Of a stretch of 64,000 nucleotides of DNA, positions 54,642 to 64,000 are shown in pieces. Source of the stretch: Escherichia sp. MOD1-EC7003 (GTDB lineage Bacteria > Pseudomonadota > Gammaproteobacteria > Enterobacterales > Enterobacteriaceae); assembly GCF_002965065.1 (NCBI RefSeq), contig NZ_PTRE01000033.1, positions 30,250 through 94,249 of the forward strand, read 5' to 3'. A program made the position numbers and the translations under genes. The notes under the pieces were generated by a model, which searched no databases, was not told the origin of the DNA, and saw only the letters and a program-made list of their open reading frames with translations. Positions within the stretch are counted from its first letter, which is position 1. Each line of letters opens with the position of its first letter.

Positions 54642-56300
54642 ATGATTCTTGAGCGCGTTGAAATTGTGGGTTTTCGCGGTATCAACCGTTTGTCGTTGAT
54701 GCTGGAACAAAACAACGTCCTGATTGGGGAGAACGCGTGGGGTAAATCCAGCTTGCTGGACGCCTTAACCCTGCTGCTATCGCCAGAATCAGATCTCTAT
54801 CATTTTGAGTGCGATGATTTCTGGTTCCCGCCGGGAGATATCAACGGGCGGGAACATCATCTGCATATTATTTTGACCTTCCGCGAATCGCTGCCAGGCC
54901 GACATCGGGTACGTCGCTATCGACCGCTGGAAGCGTGCTGGACGCCATGCACCGATGGTTATCACCGAATTTTTTATCGCCTCGAAGGGGAGAATGCGGA
55001 AGACGGCAGCGTGATGACACTCCGCAGTTTTCTCGATAAAGACGGGCATCCGATTGATGTCGAGGATATTAACGATCAGGCACGTCATCTGGTGCGTTTA
55101 ATGCCGGTGCTGCGCTTGCGTGATGCCCGTTTTATGCGCCGTATTCGTAGCGGCACGGTGCCAAATGTCCCTCATGTGGAAGTCACCGCGCGCCAGCTCG
55201 ATTTCCTCGCCCGTGAGTTATCCTCACACCCGCAAAATCTCTCTGATGGACAGATTCGTCAGGGACTTTCCGCAATGGTGCAGTTGCTTGAACATTATTT
55301 CTCTGAGCAGGGGGCCGGACAAGCGCGATATCGTTTAATGCGGCGGCGGGCCAGCAATGAGCAACGAAGCTGGCGTTATCTGGATATCATCAACCGGATG
55401 ATTGACCGACCTGGAGGGCGTTCGTATCGGGTTATTTTGCTCGGCCTGTTTGCTACTTTATTGCAGGCAAAAGGTACATTGCGGCTGGATAAAGACGCCC
55501 GTCCATTATTGCTTATCGAAGATCCAGAAACCCGTTTACACCCCATTATGCTTTCAGTTGCCTGGCATCTGCTGAATCTTCTGCCATTGCAGCGCATCGC
55601 CACCACCAACTCGGGTGAGTTGCTTTCGTTAACGCCGGTAGAACATGTTTGCCGCCTGGTACGTGACTCCTCTCGCGTCGCAGCCTGGCGTCTGGGGCCG
55701 AGTGGTTTGAGTACCGAAGACAGCCGACGCATCTCTTTTCACATTCGTTTTAACCGTCCGTCATCGCTGTTTGCTCGCTGCTGGCTGCTGGTGGAAGGCG
55801 AAACGGAAACCTGGCTTATCAATGAACTGGCGCGTCAGTGCGGACATCATTTTGATGCCGAAGGGATCAAGGTCATTGAATTTGCCCAGTCCGGGCTAAG
55901 ACCGCTGGTTAAATTTGCCCGGCGGATGGGGATTGAATGGCATGTGCTGGTCGATGGCGATGAAGCCGGAAAGAAATATGCCGCTACGGTACGCAGTCTG
56001 TTGAATAACGATCGGGAAGCCGAACGAGAACATTTGACGGCGTTACCGGCGCTGGATATGGAACATTTTATGTATCGCCAGGGATTTTCCGATGTGTTCC
56101 ACCGCGTGGCGCAAATCCCGGAAAATGTGCCGATGAATCTGCGCAAAATTATCTCGAAAGCGATCCATCGCTCTTCCAAACCCGATCTTGCCATTGAAGT
56201 GGCAATGGAGGCCGGACGTCGTGGTGTGGACTCCGTACCGACGCTGCTGAAAAAAATGTTCTCACGCGTGCTGTGGCTGGCACGCGGTCGGGCCGATTAA
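54642..56300 (+). CDS. ybjD: YbjD, OLD-like ATPase with TOPRIM domain
   Basis: A 552-residue protein. The N-terminal SMC/ABC-type ATPase has Walker A GENAWGKS (residues 29-36) and an LLIEDPETRLHP Walker B/D-loop. The C-terminal TOPRIM nuclease-like domain has LVEGETE (about 383) and DGDEAGKK (about 437). This is the architecture of OLD-family nucleases (P2 Old, class 2 OLD with GajA relatives). Its cellular role in E. coli is unknown. Overlaps ybjX by 4 bases, tail to tail. Confidence 0.94.
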   Translation: MILERVEIVGFRGINRLSLMLEQNNVLIGENAWGKSSLLDALTLLLSPESDLYHFECDDFWFPPGDINGREHHLHIILTFRESLPGRHRVRRYRPLEACWTPCTDGYHRIFYRLEGENAEDGSVMTLRSFLDKDGHPIDVEDINDQARHLVRLMPVLRLRDARFMRRIRSGTVPNVPHVEVTARQLDFLARELSSHPQNLSDGQIRQGLSAMVQLLEHYFSEQGAGQARYRLMRRRASNEQRSWRYLDIINRMIDRPGGRSYRVILLGLFATLLQAKGTLRLDKDARPLLLIEDPETRLHPIMLSVAWHLLNLLPLQRIATTNSGELLSLTPVEHVCRLVRDSSRVAAWRLGPSGLSTEDSRRISFHIRFNRPSSLFARCWLLVEGETETWLINELARQCGHHFDAEGIKVIEFAQSGLRPLVKFARRMGIEWHVLVDGDEAGKKYAATVRSLLNNDREAEREHLTALPALDMEHFMYRQGFSDVFHRVAQIPENVPMNLRKIISKAIHRSSKPDLAIEVAMEAGRRGVDSVPTLLKKMFSRVLWLARGRAD

Positions 56301-57289
56301 CCGCAAAACATTGTGGCCATTTGTGGCTGAATAGCGTCGAGCATCTCATAGCGCCGACGGTATTCAGCCCGTTTTTTACTGGCGATTTCGGCAATCTCTT
56401 TTCGTGTTATCTGTGCCGGAAGGCGGTAATGGCGTTCAGTATCACATACGCCGCCAACCGATTCCCAGAAAGCGTTGTAATCTGCATGGATCTTGCCTTC
56501 TTTATCGCGATAACGCAGGCTGCGGTAAATATGTGTTTCATTGCTAACGGCAACGATCTGCTCTACCTGTAAACGTTGGGCAAGCAGACAGGCCGCTTCC
56601 ATCACGAGGCGTTTGGGAAACAGCCCATGGCAGGCTTTCGTCGCATTCTGGATTTCCTGATGTGGAATTTCCCATTTTGCGCCTTGCAGTCCACCAATAA
56701 ACATCGTTCTTTTCCCCTGATATTCACACAGGGTAAACGTGATCTCTGCCAGAGGAATACCTTCGCTGTTGCGGAACAGGATTGTGCTGTCACCTTCTTT
56801 ATCCATTGAAATCATCATGGTCAGCTCAAGCGTGAACTGCTCGCCGTTTTTGCCTTCCAGCTTCGCCAGTTGCAGTCCGGGGGTATGCAAATATAAGCTG
56901 AATTCTTCCACCGACATACACGCGCGTAGTAACGCATAATGGTAACGTAACGCCTCCAGCAATTGCTTGCGGCTAAGATTCGCTGCAAGGTAAGGGCGAT
57001 GCAGACGCACAGGCAGTCGCGGCTGGCGCGTTAACAACACATTGAGATTAGGCCAGTGGGAAAGTTCGTTCATCCACTCAACGCTTAAACGCGGCATAAT
57101 CAGCGAGCGCAGCAAAAATTTCTGGCGAAAACTACGGCGATGCCAGAATTTACCTGGCCGACACTGTCCACGTGCCAGACTTAGAAAAAGTGACAGGCTG
57201 CTGAGAGATTCAGATGGCGTAAAGGTCCGTTCAGTTAGCTGAGACATATTCATGAAATCAATGATTATACGTGACGTCGATTTCACCAT
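56297..57289 (-). CDS. ybjX: YbjX, DUF535 (VirK/YbjX) family protein
   Basis: A 330-residue protein of the VirK/YbjX family, full length. In Salmonella the homologue is PhoP-controlled and linked to lipid A remodelling and antimicrobial-peptide resistance. No signal peptide or catalytic motif is obvious. Confidence 0.94.
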   Translation of the reverse strand: MVKSTSRIIIDFMNMSQLTERTFTPSESLSSLSLFLSLARGQCRPGKFWHRRSFRQKFLLRSLIMPRLSVEWMNELSHWPNLNVLLTRQPRLPVRLHRPYLAANLSRKQLLEALRYHYALLRACMSVEEFSLYLHTPGLQLAKLEGKNGEQFTLELTMMISMDKEGDSTILFRNSEGIPLAEITFTLCEYQGKRTMFIGGLQGAKWEIPHQEIQNATKACHGLFPKRLVMEAACLLAQRLQVEQIVAVSNETHIYRSLRYRDKEGKIHADYNAFWESVGGVCDTERHYRLPAQITRKEIAEIASKKRAEYRRRYEMLDAIQPQMATMFCG

Positions 57290-57403
57290 TGCGTATCTTA
57301 ACCAAACATCAATAGTGTGATTATTAAAGTAAATTTTAGGGTTCTGTTGATATTTCGTTGAAGTTAATGACCCGGATTGGCATATGGAGTATTCAGAATA
57401 TTT

Positions 57404-58519
57404 ATGAAAAAGCGGAAAACCGTGAAGAAGCGTTACGTTATTGCGCTGGTGATAGTCATCACCGGGCTGATTGCGTTATGGAAAATTCTTAACGCACCCG
57501 TGCCGATTTATCAGACGCTGATTGTGCGCCCTGGTGATTTACAGCAAAGCGTGCTGGCGACCGGAAATCTGGACGCGTTGCGTAAGGTTGACGTGGGTGC
57601 GCAGGTCAGCGGTCAGTTGAAAACGCTGTCAGTGGCGATTGGCGATAAAGTAAAAAAAGACCAGCTTTTAGGGGTTATTGATCCTGAACAGGCTGAAAAC
57701 CAGATCAAGGAAGTGGAAGCAACGCTGATGGAGCTACGCGCACAGCGGCGGCAGGCAGAAGCGGAGCTGAAACTGGCACGGGTGACGTATTCACGTCAGC
57801 AACGTCTGGCACAAACGCAAGCGGTTTCACAACAGGATCTCGACACATCCGCGACGGAGATGGCTGTGAAACAGGCGCAAATTGGCACCATTGACGCGCA
57901 AATCAAGCGCAATCAGGCCTCTCTCGATACGGCTAAAACCAATCTCGATTACACCCGCATCGTTGCACCGATGGCCGGGGAAGTCACGCAAATCACCACT
58001 TTGCAAGGCCAGACGGTAATTGCCGCACAACAAGCGCCGAACATTCTGACGCTGGCAGATATGAGTACCATGCTGGTAAAAGCGCAGGTTTCTGAAGCGG
58101 ATGTAATCCATCTGAAGCCGGGGCAAAAAGCCTGGTTTACGGTGCTTGGCGATCCACTGACGCGCTACGAGGGGCAGATCAAGGATGTGCTACCGACGCC
58201 GGAAAAGGTTAATGACGCTATTTTCTATTACGCCCGTTTTGAAGTCCCCAACCCCAATGGTTTGCTGCGGCTGGATATGACCGCGCAAGTGCATATTCAG
58301 CTCACCGATGTGAAAAATGTGCTGACGATCCCTCTGTCGGCGTTAGGCGATCCGGTTGGCGATAATCGTTATAAAGTCAAATTGTTGCGTAATGGTGAAA
58401 CACGCGAGCGTGAAGTGACGATTGGTGCACGTAACGATACCGATGTTGAGATTGTCAAAGGGCTGGAAGCTGGCGATGAAGTGGTGATTGGTGAGGCCAA
58501 ACCAGGAGCTGCGCAATGA
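57404..58519 (+). CDS. macA: MacA periplasmic adaptor of the MacAB-TolC pump
   Basis: A 371-residue membrane-fusion protein. It has an N-terminal anchor ([16 protein letters not shown]), a long alpha-hairpin (about residues 90-170) flanked by lipoyl/barrel-sandwich halves, and beta-barrel and membrane-proximal domains. It links the MacB ABC exporter to TolC for macrolides, heme precursors and enterotoxin STII. Start at 57404; an upstream in-frame ATG at 57377 is less likely. Confidence 0.96.
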   Translation: MKKRKTVKKRYVIALVIVITGLIALWKILNAPVPIYQTLIVRPGDLQQSVLATGNLDALRKVDVGAQVSGQLKTLSVAIGDKVKKDQLLGVIDPEQAENQIKEVEATLMELRAQRRQAEAELKLARVTYSRQQRLAQTQAVSQQDLDTSATEMAVKQAQIGTIDAQIKRNQASLDTAKTNLDYTRIVAPMAGEVTQITTLQGQTVIAAQQAPNILTLADMSTMLVKAQVSEADVIHLKPGQKAWFTVLGDPLTRYEGQIKDVLPTPEKVNDAIFYYARFEVPNPNGLLRLDMTAQVHIQLTDVKNVLTIPLSALGDPVGDNRYKVKLLRNGETREREVTIGARNDTDVEIVKGLEAGDEVVIGEAKPGAAQ

Positions 58520-60462
58520 CGCCCTTGCTCGAATTAAAGGATATTCGCCGCAGCTATCCCGCTGGGGATGAGCAGGTTGAGGTGCTGAAGGGCATCACCC
58601 TCGATATTTATGCCGGCGAGATGGTGGCGATTGTTGGCGCTTCGGGGTCAGGTAAATCGACCCTGATGAATATTCTCGGTTGCCTGGATAAAGCCACCAG
58701 CGGCACCTATCGCGTTACCGGTCAGGATGTTGCCACGCTGGACGCCGATGCGCTGGCGCAACTGCGCCGTGAGCATTTCGGCTTTATTTTCCAGCGTTAC
58801 CATTTGCTTTCGCATTTAACCGCCGAGCAGAACGTTGAAGTACCCGCCGTCTATGCTGGTCTTGAGCGGAAACAGCGACTGCTTCGTGCCCAGGCGTTAT
58901 TGCAACGACTGGGGCTGGAAGACCGTACAGAGTATTATCCGGCACAGCTTTCGGGGGGGCAGCAACAGCGCGTCAGCATCGCGCGGGCATTGATGAATGG
59001 CGGTCAGGTTATACTTGCCGATGAACCGACCGGCGCACTGGACAGCCATTCTGGCGAAGAGGTGATGGCGATCCTGCATCAGCTGCGCGATCGCGGGCAT
59101 ACGGTGATTATCGTCACCCACGATCCACAGGTCGCTGCTCAGGCCGAGCGGGTGATCGAAATTCGCGACGGCGAAATTGTGCGCAATCCTCCCGCCATTG
59201 AAAAAGTGAATGTCTCTGGCGGGACGGAACCTGTCGTCAAAACGGCATCTGGGTGGCGGCAGTTTGTCAGCGGTTTTAACGAGGCGTTGACGATGGCGTG
59301 GCGGGCGCTGGCAGCGAATAAAATGCGTACTTTACTGACCATGCTAGGGATTATTATCGGTATTGCGTCGGTGGTTTCAATTGTCGTGGTGGGTGACGCC
59401 GCCAAACAAATGGTGCTGGCAGATATTCGTTCTATTGGCACGAATACTATTGATGTCTATCCCGGGAAAGATTTTGGCGATGACGATCCGCAATATCAGC
59501 AGGCGCTGAAGTTCGACGACTTAATCGCTATCCAAAAACAACCGTGGGTCGCCTCAGCCACACCTGCCGTCTCGCAAAACCTGCGCCTGCGTTATAACAA
59601 TGTTGATGTCGCTGCCAGTGCTAATGGCGTGAGCGGCGATTATTTTAATGTCTATGGCATGACCTTCAGCGAAGGGAACACCTTTAATCAGGAGCAGTTG
59701 AAAGGCCGTGCGCAGGTCGTGGTTCTCGACAGTAATACTCGCCGTCAGCTTTTCCCCCATAAAGCAGATGTGGTTGGCGAGGTGATTCTGGTCGGAAATA
59801 TGCCCGCCAGAGTCATTGGTGTGGCAGAAGAAAAACAGTCGATGTTTGGTAGTAGTAAAGTGCTGCGTGTCTGGCTACCTTACAGCACGATGTCCGGGCG
59901 AGTTATGGGCCAGTCGTGGCTGAACTCTATTACTGTCAGGGTGAAAGAAGGATTTGACAGCGCCGAGGTGGAACGGCAACTCACGCGTTTACTTTCACTG
60001 CGCCACGGTAAGAAGGATTTCTTTACCTGGAACATGGACGGCGTCTTGAAAACCGTTGAAAAGACCACACGTACTTTACAACTGTTTCTGACGCTGGTGG
60101 CGGTGATTTCGCTGGTGGTGGGCGGTATTGGTGTAATGAATATTATGCTGGTGTCAGTGACCGAGCGGACGCGGGAAATTGGCATTCGCATGGCTGTAGG
60201 TGCGCGTGCCAGCGATGTTTTGCAACAGTTTCTGATCGAAGCCGTGCTGGTTTGTCTGGTCGGTGGCGCGTTGGGGATAACACTGTCACTGTTAATTGCT
60301 TTCACCTTGCAGATTTTCTTACCCGGCTGGGAGATTGGTTTTTCACCGTTGGCGCTGCTGCTGGCGTTTTTCTGCTCGACTGTCACCGGGATTTTATTTG
60401 GTTGGTTACCCGCACGAAATGCGGCACGACTGGATCCAGTGGATGCTCTGGCACGAGAGTAA
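58516..60462 (+). CDS. macB: MacB ABC exporter
   Basis: A 648-residue type VII ABC transporter. The N-terminal ATPase has Walker A GASGSGKS at 41-48, signature [15 protein letters not shown] and Walker [13 protein letters not shown]. It is followed by TM1, a large periplasmic domain (about 300-520) and three C-terminal TM helices. It overlaps macA by ATGA. Confidence 0.97.
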   Translation: MTPLLELKDIRRSYPAGDEQVEVLKGITLDIYAGEMVAIVGASGSGKSTLMNILGCLDKATSGTYRVTGQDVATLDADALAQLRREHFGFIFQRYHLLSHLTAEQNVEVPAVYAGLERKQRLLRAQALLQRLGLEDRTEYYPAQLSGGQQQRVSIARALMNGGQVILADEPTGALDSHSGEEVMAILHQLRDRGHTVIIVTHDPQVAAQAERVIEIRDGEIVRNPPAIEKVNVSGGTEPVVKTASGWRQFVSGFNEALTMAWRALAANKMRTLLTMLGIIIGIASVVSIVVVGDAAKQMVLADIRSIGTNTIDVYPGKDFGDDDPQYQQALKFDDLIAIQKQPWVASATPAVSQNLRLRYNNVDVAASANGVSGDYFNVYGMTFSEGNTFNQEQLKGRAQVVVLDSNTRRQLFPHKADVVGEVILVGNMPARVIGVAEEKQSMFGSSKVLRVWLPYSTMSGRVMGQSWLNSITVRVKEGFDSAEVERQLTRLLSLRHGKKDFFTWNMDGVLKTVEKTTRTLQLFLTLVAVISLVVGGIGVMNIMLVSVTERTREIGIRMAVGARASDVLQQFLIEAVLVCLVGGALGITLSLLIAFTLQIFLPGWEIGFSPLALLLAFFCSTVTGILFGWLPARNAARLDPVDALARE

Positions 60463-60473
60463 TTTTTGAGATA

Positions 60474-60502
60474 AAAATGCCAGCCGATCGGGCTGGCATT
60501 TT
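60474..60502. terminator. Bidirectional terminator between macB and cspD
   Basis: A perfect 12-bp stem AAAATGCCAGCC / GGCTGGCATTTT with a 5-base GATCG loop serves both convergent genes. Confidence 0.85.
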
Positions 60503-60534
60503 GCCTTTAGGATGTACACAATGAGACAGAAGAG

Positions 60535-60759
60535 CTATGCGACTGCCGCTTCTACTTCGACGGGCACAATAACACTGGCGTGATTGCCTTTTGGCCCCTG
60601 GTGGACATCAAACTGAACGGATTGTCCAGCTTTTAGCGTTCTGTAACCATCCATCTGAATGGTGGAATAATGAGCGAAAATATCTTCGCCGCCGCCTTCA
60701 GGGCAGATGAAACCAAACCCTTTGGCATTGTTGAACCACTTAACAGTACCCTTTTCCAT
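60535..60759 (-). CDS. cspD: Cold-shock-like protein CspD
   Basis: A 74-residue cold-shock-domain protein with RNP1-like KGFGFI and RNP2-like DIFAHYS. CspD is not cold-induced; it binds ssDNA, inhibits replication in stationary phase and is degraded by Lon. The C-terminal acidic tail (EVEAAVA) is typical. Start MEKGTVKWF at 60759. Confidence 0.96.
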   Translation of the reverse strand: MEKGTVKWFNNAKGFGFICPEGGGEDIFAHYSTIQMDGYRTLKAGQSVQFDVHQGPKGNHASVIVPVEVEAAVA

Positions 60760-61080
60760 GCTTCGACATCCTTCGCAAATCTTATACAAGTAAGATGGAA
60801 TAAACCGGGGTCAGAGAGGGGGCTGTTCAAAACCTCGCCAACTCTAAAAATACAATTTAGAGAATTAGGGCGAGCCGTCAAGCATTTGACAGCGGCCAGG
60901 GGGCAGGTATGAATCAAAATTTGAAGCAGTTAACGCTATTGACAGGAATGTGACAGATGTCGCTGATGCCAATGATAGATGATAGTTATCTATCATGTGG
61001 AGTAGATTGATCAGGCAAATAAGCTCTTGTCAGCGGCAGGGCGTTCTGCCGATAACCGTAACCGAAGATGATAACTGACA
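60760..61080. other. Divergent cspD/clpS intergenic region
   Basis: About 320 bp with promoters for cspD (leftward) and clpSA (rightward). TTGACA-like and TATCAT elements (TATTGACAGGAATG at about 60937 and GATAGTTATCTATCATG at about 60977) are visible, the latter a short palindrome. No gene is seen. Confidence 0.5.
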
Positions 61081-61401
61081 ATGGGTAAAACGAACGACTG
61101 GCTGGACTTTGATCAACTGGCGGAAGAAAAAGTTCGCGACGCGCTAAAACCGCCATCTATGTATAAAGTGATATTAGTCAATGATGATTATACTCCGATG
61201 GAGTTTGTTATTGACGTGTTACAAAAATTCTTTTCTTATGATGTAGAACGTGCAACGCAATTGATGCTCGCTGTTCACTACCAGGGGAAGGCCATTTGCG
61301 GAGTCTTTACCGCCGAGGTTGCAGAAACCAAAGTGGCGATGGTGAACAAGTACGCGAGGGAGAATGAGCATCCATTGCTGTGTTTGCTAGAAAAAGCCTG
61401 A
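61081..61401 (+). CDS. clpS: ClpS adaptor for ClpAP
   Basis: A 106-residue N-end-rule adaptor. It binds N-degron residues (Leu, Phe, Tyr, Trp) through a pocket in the [16 protein letters not shown] and [23 protein letters not shown] segments and delivers them to ClpA. Full length and upstream of clpA. Confidence 0.97.
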   Translation: MGKTNDWLDFDQLAEEKVRDALKPPSMYKVILVNDDYTPMEFVIDVLQKFFSYDVERATQLMLAVHYQGKAICGVFTAEVAETKVAMVNKYARENEHPLLCLLEKA

Positions 61402-61431
61402 ATGCAGGCATAAAAATTGGGGGAGGTGCCT

Positions 61432-63708
61432 ATGCTCAATCAAGAACTGGAACTCAGTTTAAATATGGCTTTCGCCAGAGCGCGCGAGCACCGTCATGAG
61501 TTTATGACCGTCGAGCACTTGTTACTGGCGCTGCTCAGTAACCCATCTGCCCGGGAGGCGCTGGAAGCGTGTTCTGTGGATTTGGTTGCGCTCCGTCAGG
61601 AACTGGAAGCCTTTATTGAACAAACCACACCCGTTCTGCCTGCCAGTGAAGAGGAGCGCGATACGCAGCCAACGTTAAGTTTTCAGCGTGTACTGCAACG
61701 TGCGGTCTTCCATGTTCAATCCTCTGGTCGCAATGAGGTTACCGGTGCAAACGTTCTGGTCGCTATCTTTAGCGAGCAGGAGTCGCAGGCGGCATATCTG
61801 CTGCGCAAACATGAAGTCAGCCGTCTTGATGTGGTGAACTTTATCTCTCATGGCACGCGTAAAGACGAGCCGACACAGTCTTCTGATCCTGGCAGCCAGC
61901 CAAACAGCGAAGAACAAGCTGGTGGGGAGGAACGTATGGAGAATTTCACGACGAATCTGAATCAGCTTGCGCGTGTGGGGGGAATCGACCCACTGATTGG
62001 TCGTGAGAAGGAGCTGGAGCGTGCTATTCAGGTTCTCTGCCGTCGCCGTAAAAATAACCCGCTGCTGGTGGGGGAGTCTGGTGTCGGTAAAACTGCGATT
62101 GCGGAAGGTCTTGCCTGGCGAATTGTTCAGGGCGATGTGCCAGAAGTGATGGCTGACTGTACGATTTACTCTCTGGATATCGGTTCTCTGTTAGCGGGCA
62201 CGAAATATCGTGGCGACTTTGAAAAACGTTTTAAAGCGTTGCTCAAGCAGCTGGAGCAGGACACTAACAGCATCCTGTTTATTGATGAGATCCACACCAT
62301 TATCGGTGCGGGGGCTGCGTCTGGTGGCCAGGTCGATGCGGCTAACCTGATCAAACCGTTGCTCTCCAGCGGTAAAATTCGCGTGATTGGTTCGACAACC
62401 TATCAGGAGTTCAGCAATATTTTCGAGAAAGACCGTGCTCTGGCGCGTCGCTTCCAGAAAATTGATATTACCGAACCGTCGATCGAAGAAACTGTTCAAA
62501 TCATTAATGGCCTGAAACCGAAGTATGAAGCGCACCACGACGTGCGTTATACCGCGAAAGCGGTGCGTGCGGCAGTAGAGCTGGCGGTGAAATATATTAA
62601 CGATCGTCATCTGCCGGATAAAGCGATTGACGTTATCGACGAAGCGGGCGCTCGCGCACGTCTGATGCCGGTAAGCAAACGCAAGAAAACCGTTAATGTT
62701 GCGGATATTGAGTCTGTGGTGGCGCGTATTGCACGTATCCCTGAGAAGAGTGTTTCTCAGAGCGATCGCGATACCCTGAAAAACCTCGGCGATCGCCTGA
62801 AAATGCTGGTTTTCGGTCAGGATAAAGCCATTGAGGCGCTGACGGAAGCCATCAAGATGGCGCGTGCAGGTTTAGGTCACGAACATAAACCGGTCGGTTC
62901 GTTTTTGTTTGCTGGCCCAACCGGGGTCGGGAAAACCGAGGTGACGGTACAGCTTTCCAAAGCCCTGGGCATTGAACTGTTACGCTTTGATATGTCCGAG
63001 TATATGGAACGTCATACCGTTAGCCGCCTGATTGGTGCGCCTCCGGGATACGTTGGCTTTGATCAGGGGGGGTTGCTGACCGACGCGGTCATCAAGCATC
63101 CGCATGCGGTGCTGCTGCTGGACGAAATCGAGAAAGCGCATCCGGACGTGTTCAATATTCTGTTGCAGGTAATGGATAACGGCACGCTGACCGACAACAA
63201 CGGACGCAAAGCTGACTTCCGTAACGTGGTGCTGGTGATGACCACCAACGCCGGGGTACGGGAAACCGAGCGTAAATCGATTGGCCTTATCCACCAGGAT
63301 AACAGCACTGATGCGATGGAAGAGATCAAGAAGATCTTTACGCCAGAGTTCCGTAACCGCCTCGACAATATTATCTGGTTCGATCATCTGTCAACCGACG
63401 TGATCCATCAGGTGGTGGATAAATTCATCGTCGAGTTGCAGGTTCAGCTGGATCAGAAAGGTGTTTCTCTGGAAGTGAGCCAGGAAGCGCGTAACTGGCT
63501 GGCCGAGAAAGGTTACGACCGGGCAATGGGCGCACGTCCGATGGCGCGTGTTATCCAGGACAACCTGAAAAAACCGCTCGCCAACGAACTGTTGTTTGGC
63601 TCACTGGTGGACGGCGGTCAGGTTACCGTCGCACTGGATAAAGAGAAAAATGAGCTGACTTACGGATTCCAGAGTGCACAAAAGCACAAGGCGGAAGCAG
63701 CGCATTAA
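61432..63708 (+). CDS. clpA: ClpA, ATP-dependent unfoldase of ClpAP
   Basis: A 758-residue AAA+ HSP100 protein. The N-domain (1-143) binds ClpS. D1 has Walker A GESGVGKT (about 214), and D2 has GPTGVGKT (about 495) and Walker [14 protein letters not shown]. The IGL-type loop that docks ClpP lies near [10 protein letters not shown] (about 617). An internal ATG near residue 169 (EERMENFT) gives the known shorter form. Start [10 protein letters not shown] at 61432 after GGGGGAGGTG. Confidence 0.98.
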   Translation: MLNQELELSLNMAFARAREHRHEFMTVEHLLLALLSNPSAREALEACSVDLVALRQELEAFIEQTTPVLPASEEERDTQPTLSFQRVLQRAVFHVQSSGRNEVTGANVLVAIFSEQESQAAYLLRKHEVSRLDVVNFISHGTRKDEPTQSSDPGSQPNSEEQAGGEERMENFTTNLNQLARVGGIDPLIGREKELERAIQVLCRRRKNNPLLVGESGVGKTAIAEGLAWRIVQGDVPEVMADCTIYSLDIGSLLAGTKYRGDFEKRFKALLKQLEQDTNSILFIDEIHTIIGAGAASGGQVDAANLIKPLLSSGKIRVIGSTTYQEFSNIFEKDRALARRFQKIDITEPSIEETVQIINGLKPKYEAHHDVRYTAKAVRAAVELAVKYINDRHLPDKAIDVIDEAGARARLMPVSKRKKTVNVADIESVVARIARIPEKSVSQSDRDTLKNLGDRLKMLVFGQDKAIEALTEAIKMARAGLGHEHKPVGSFLFAGPTGVGKTEVTVQLSKALGIELLRFDMSEYMERHTVSRLIGAPPGYVGFDQGGLLTDAVIKHPHAVLLLDEIEKAHPDVFNILLQVMDNGTLTDNNGRKADFRNVVLVMTTNAGVRETERKSIGLIHQDNSTDAMEEIKKIFTPEFRNRLDNIIWFDHLSTDVIHQVVDKFIVELQVQLDQKGVSLEVSQEARNWLAEKGYDRAMGARPMARVIQDNLKKPLANELLFGSLVDGGQVTVALDKEKNELTYGFQSAQKHKAEAAH

Positions 63709-63741
63709 TCTGATGGTTTAAAGTCTGTTTAGTTGGTTGAT

Positions 63742-63777
63742 AAAGTCCGTAGTCTCGAAAGAGGTTACGGACTTTTT
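63742..63777 (+). terminator. clpA terminator
   Basis: The stem AAAGTCCGTA (63742-63751) / TACGGACTTT (63766-63775) is followed by T residues, 33 bases after the clpA stop. Confidence 0.85.
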
Positions 63778-63915
63778 ATTTGTAGGCCGGGCGGTGAAAA
63801 TCCTATATTTGTGGGTGATAGTAAGTTGTTGATAATTAATGGTGCTGAGGGGAAGGGATAAAGTTGTCGAACCCCGGTCGGGGCTTCTCATCCCCCCCGG
63901 TATGTGCAAAATGCG

Positions 63916-63943
63916 AAAAAAAAGCCCGTACTTGCGTACGAGC
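63916..63943 (-). terminator. serW terminator
   Basis: On the minus strand the stem GCTCGTAC / GTACGGGC with a GCAA loop is followed by eight T. It lies just downstream of the serW 3' end and would terminate the tRNA transcript. Confidence 0.85.
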
Positions 63944-63956
63944 TCTTCTTTAAATA

Positions 63957-63975
63957 TGGCGGTGAGGGGGGGATT
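63957..63975 (-). tRNA. serW: 3' end of tRNA-Ser (GGA), att half-site only
   Basis: The minus strand reads AATCCCCCCCTCACCGCCA, the last 19 bases of tRNA-Ser serW including CCA. The next bases should continue GGGGGTTCG upstream but are foreign (GACTCGCTTCG on the + strand). Only the 3' fragment remains next to clpA. This is what an integrase that uses the tRNA 3' end leaves at the distal junction. Confidence 0.8.
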
Positions 63976-64000
63976 GACTCGCTTCGCTCGCCCTGCGGGC
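63976..64000. mobile_element. First bases of a genomic island inserted at serW
   Basis: The sequence GACTCGCTTCGCTCG and the following GC-rich bases do not belong to serW. They resemble the att-proximal ends of tRNA-targeting islands with P4-type integrases. Only 25 bases are in the window. Confidence 0.6.

Overview
The window comes from an Escherichia coli / Shigella-type chromosome. The right-hand 36 kb keeps the K-12 gene order ybjL-ybjM-grxA-ybjC-nfsA-rimK-ybjN-[pot]-ybjO-rlmC-art-ybjP-ybjQ-amiD-ybjS-ybjT-ltaE-poxB-hcr-hcp-lysO-aqpZ-ybjD-ybjX-macAB-cspD-clpSA-serW, and the proteins are nearly identical to the K-12 ones as I remember them. All identifications are by reading and recall; no database search was run.

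Positions 1 to about 27,360 are the right-hand part of a P2/186-type prophage. The integrase, repressor and left att site lie outside the window. In order: the end of a DNA adenine methylase, replication protein A, a LexA-controlled small-gene/dinI pair (186/Fels-2 style SOS operon), a candidate cos site, and an AT-rich toxin-antitoxin-SecB-like chaperone (TAC) defence locus. Then come the P2 late genes Q, P, O, N, M, L, X, Y, K, a LysA-like gene, lysB, lysC, R, S, V, W, J, I, H, G, FI, FII, E/E', T, U, D and ogr. Ogr-type late-promoter sites (TGT-N12-ACA) are visible before O/P, V and FI. All head and tail genes look intact. The P2 'Z/fun' position between G and FI holds the wreck of an invertible tail-fibre locus: a crossover site in H, an inverted tfa remnant, and a Gin/Pin-type invertase with its catalytic domain deleted. 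An AT-rich accessory gene of unknown function (290 aa) sits inside it. The prophage ends against the 3' end of the sigma-E-dependent sRNA gene rybB, so the rybB terminator is probably the integration site.

The core-genome part carries several strain-specific lesions. grxA is split by a 123-bp MITE. potFGH and most of potI are deleted, leaving a potI tail. aqpZ has an internal deletion, a frameshift and a lost 3' end beside an unidentified gene fragment. A 129-bp REP-containing tandem duplication repeats the 3' end of artM. There is also a gain: a three-gene cassette between rlmC and artJ encodes an ascorbate-type PTS EIIC and EIIB with no EIIA, plus a cytoplasmic cysteine-type sulfatase. The last 45 bases hold only the 3' end of tRNA-Ser serW followed by foreign-looking sequence, so another island inserted in serW begins at the window edge.

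Most likely 'exciting' systems: the TAC defence module, the unknown gene in the Z/fun hotspot with its frozen tail-fibre switch, and the PTS-sulfatase cassette.
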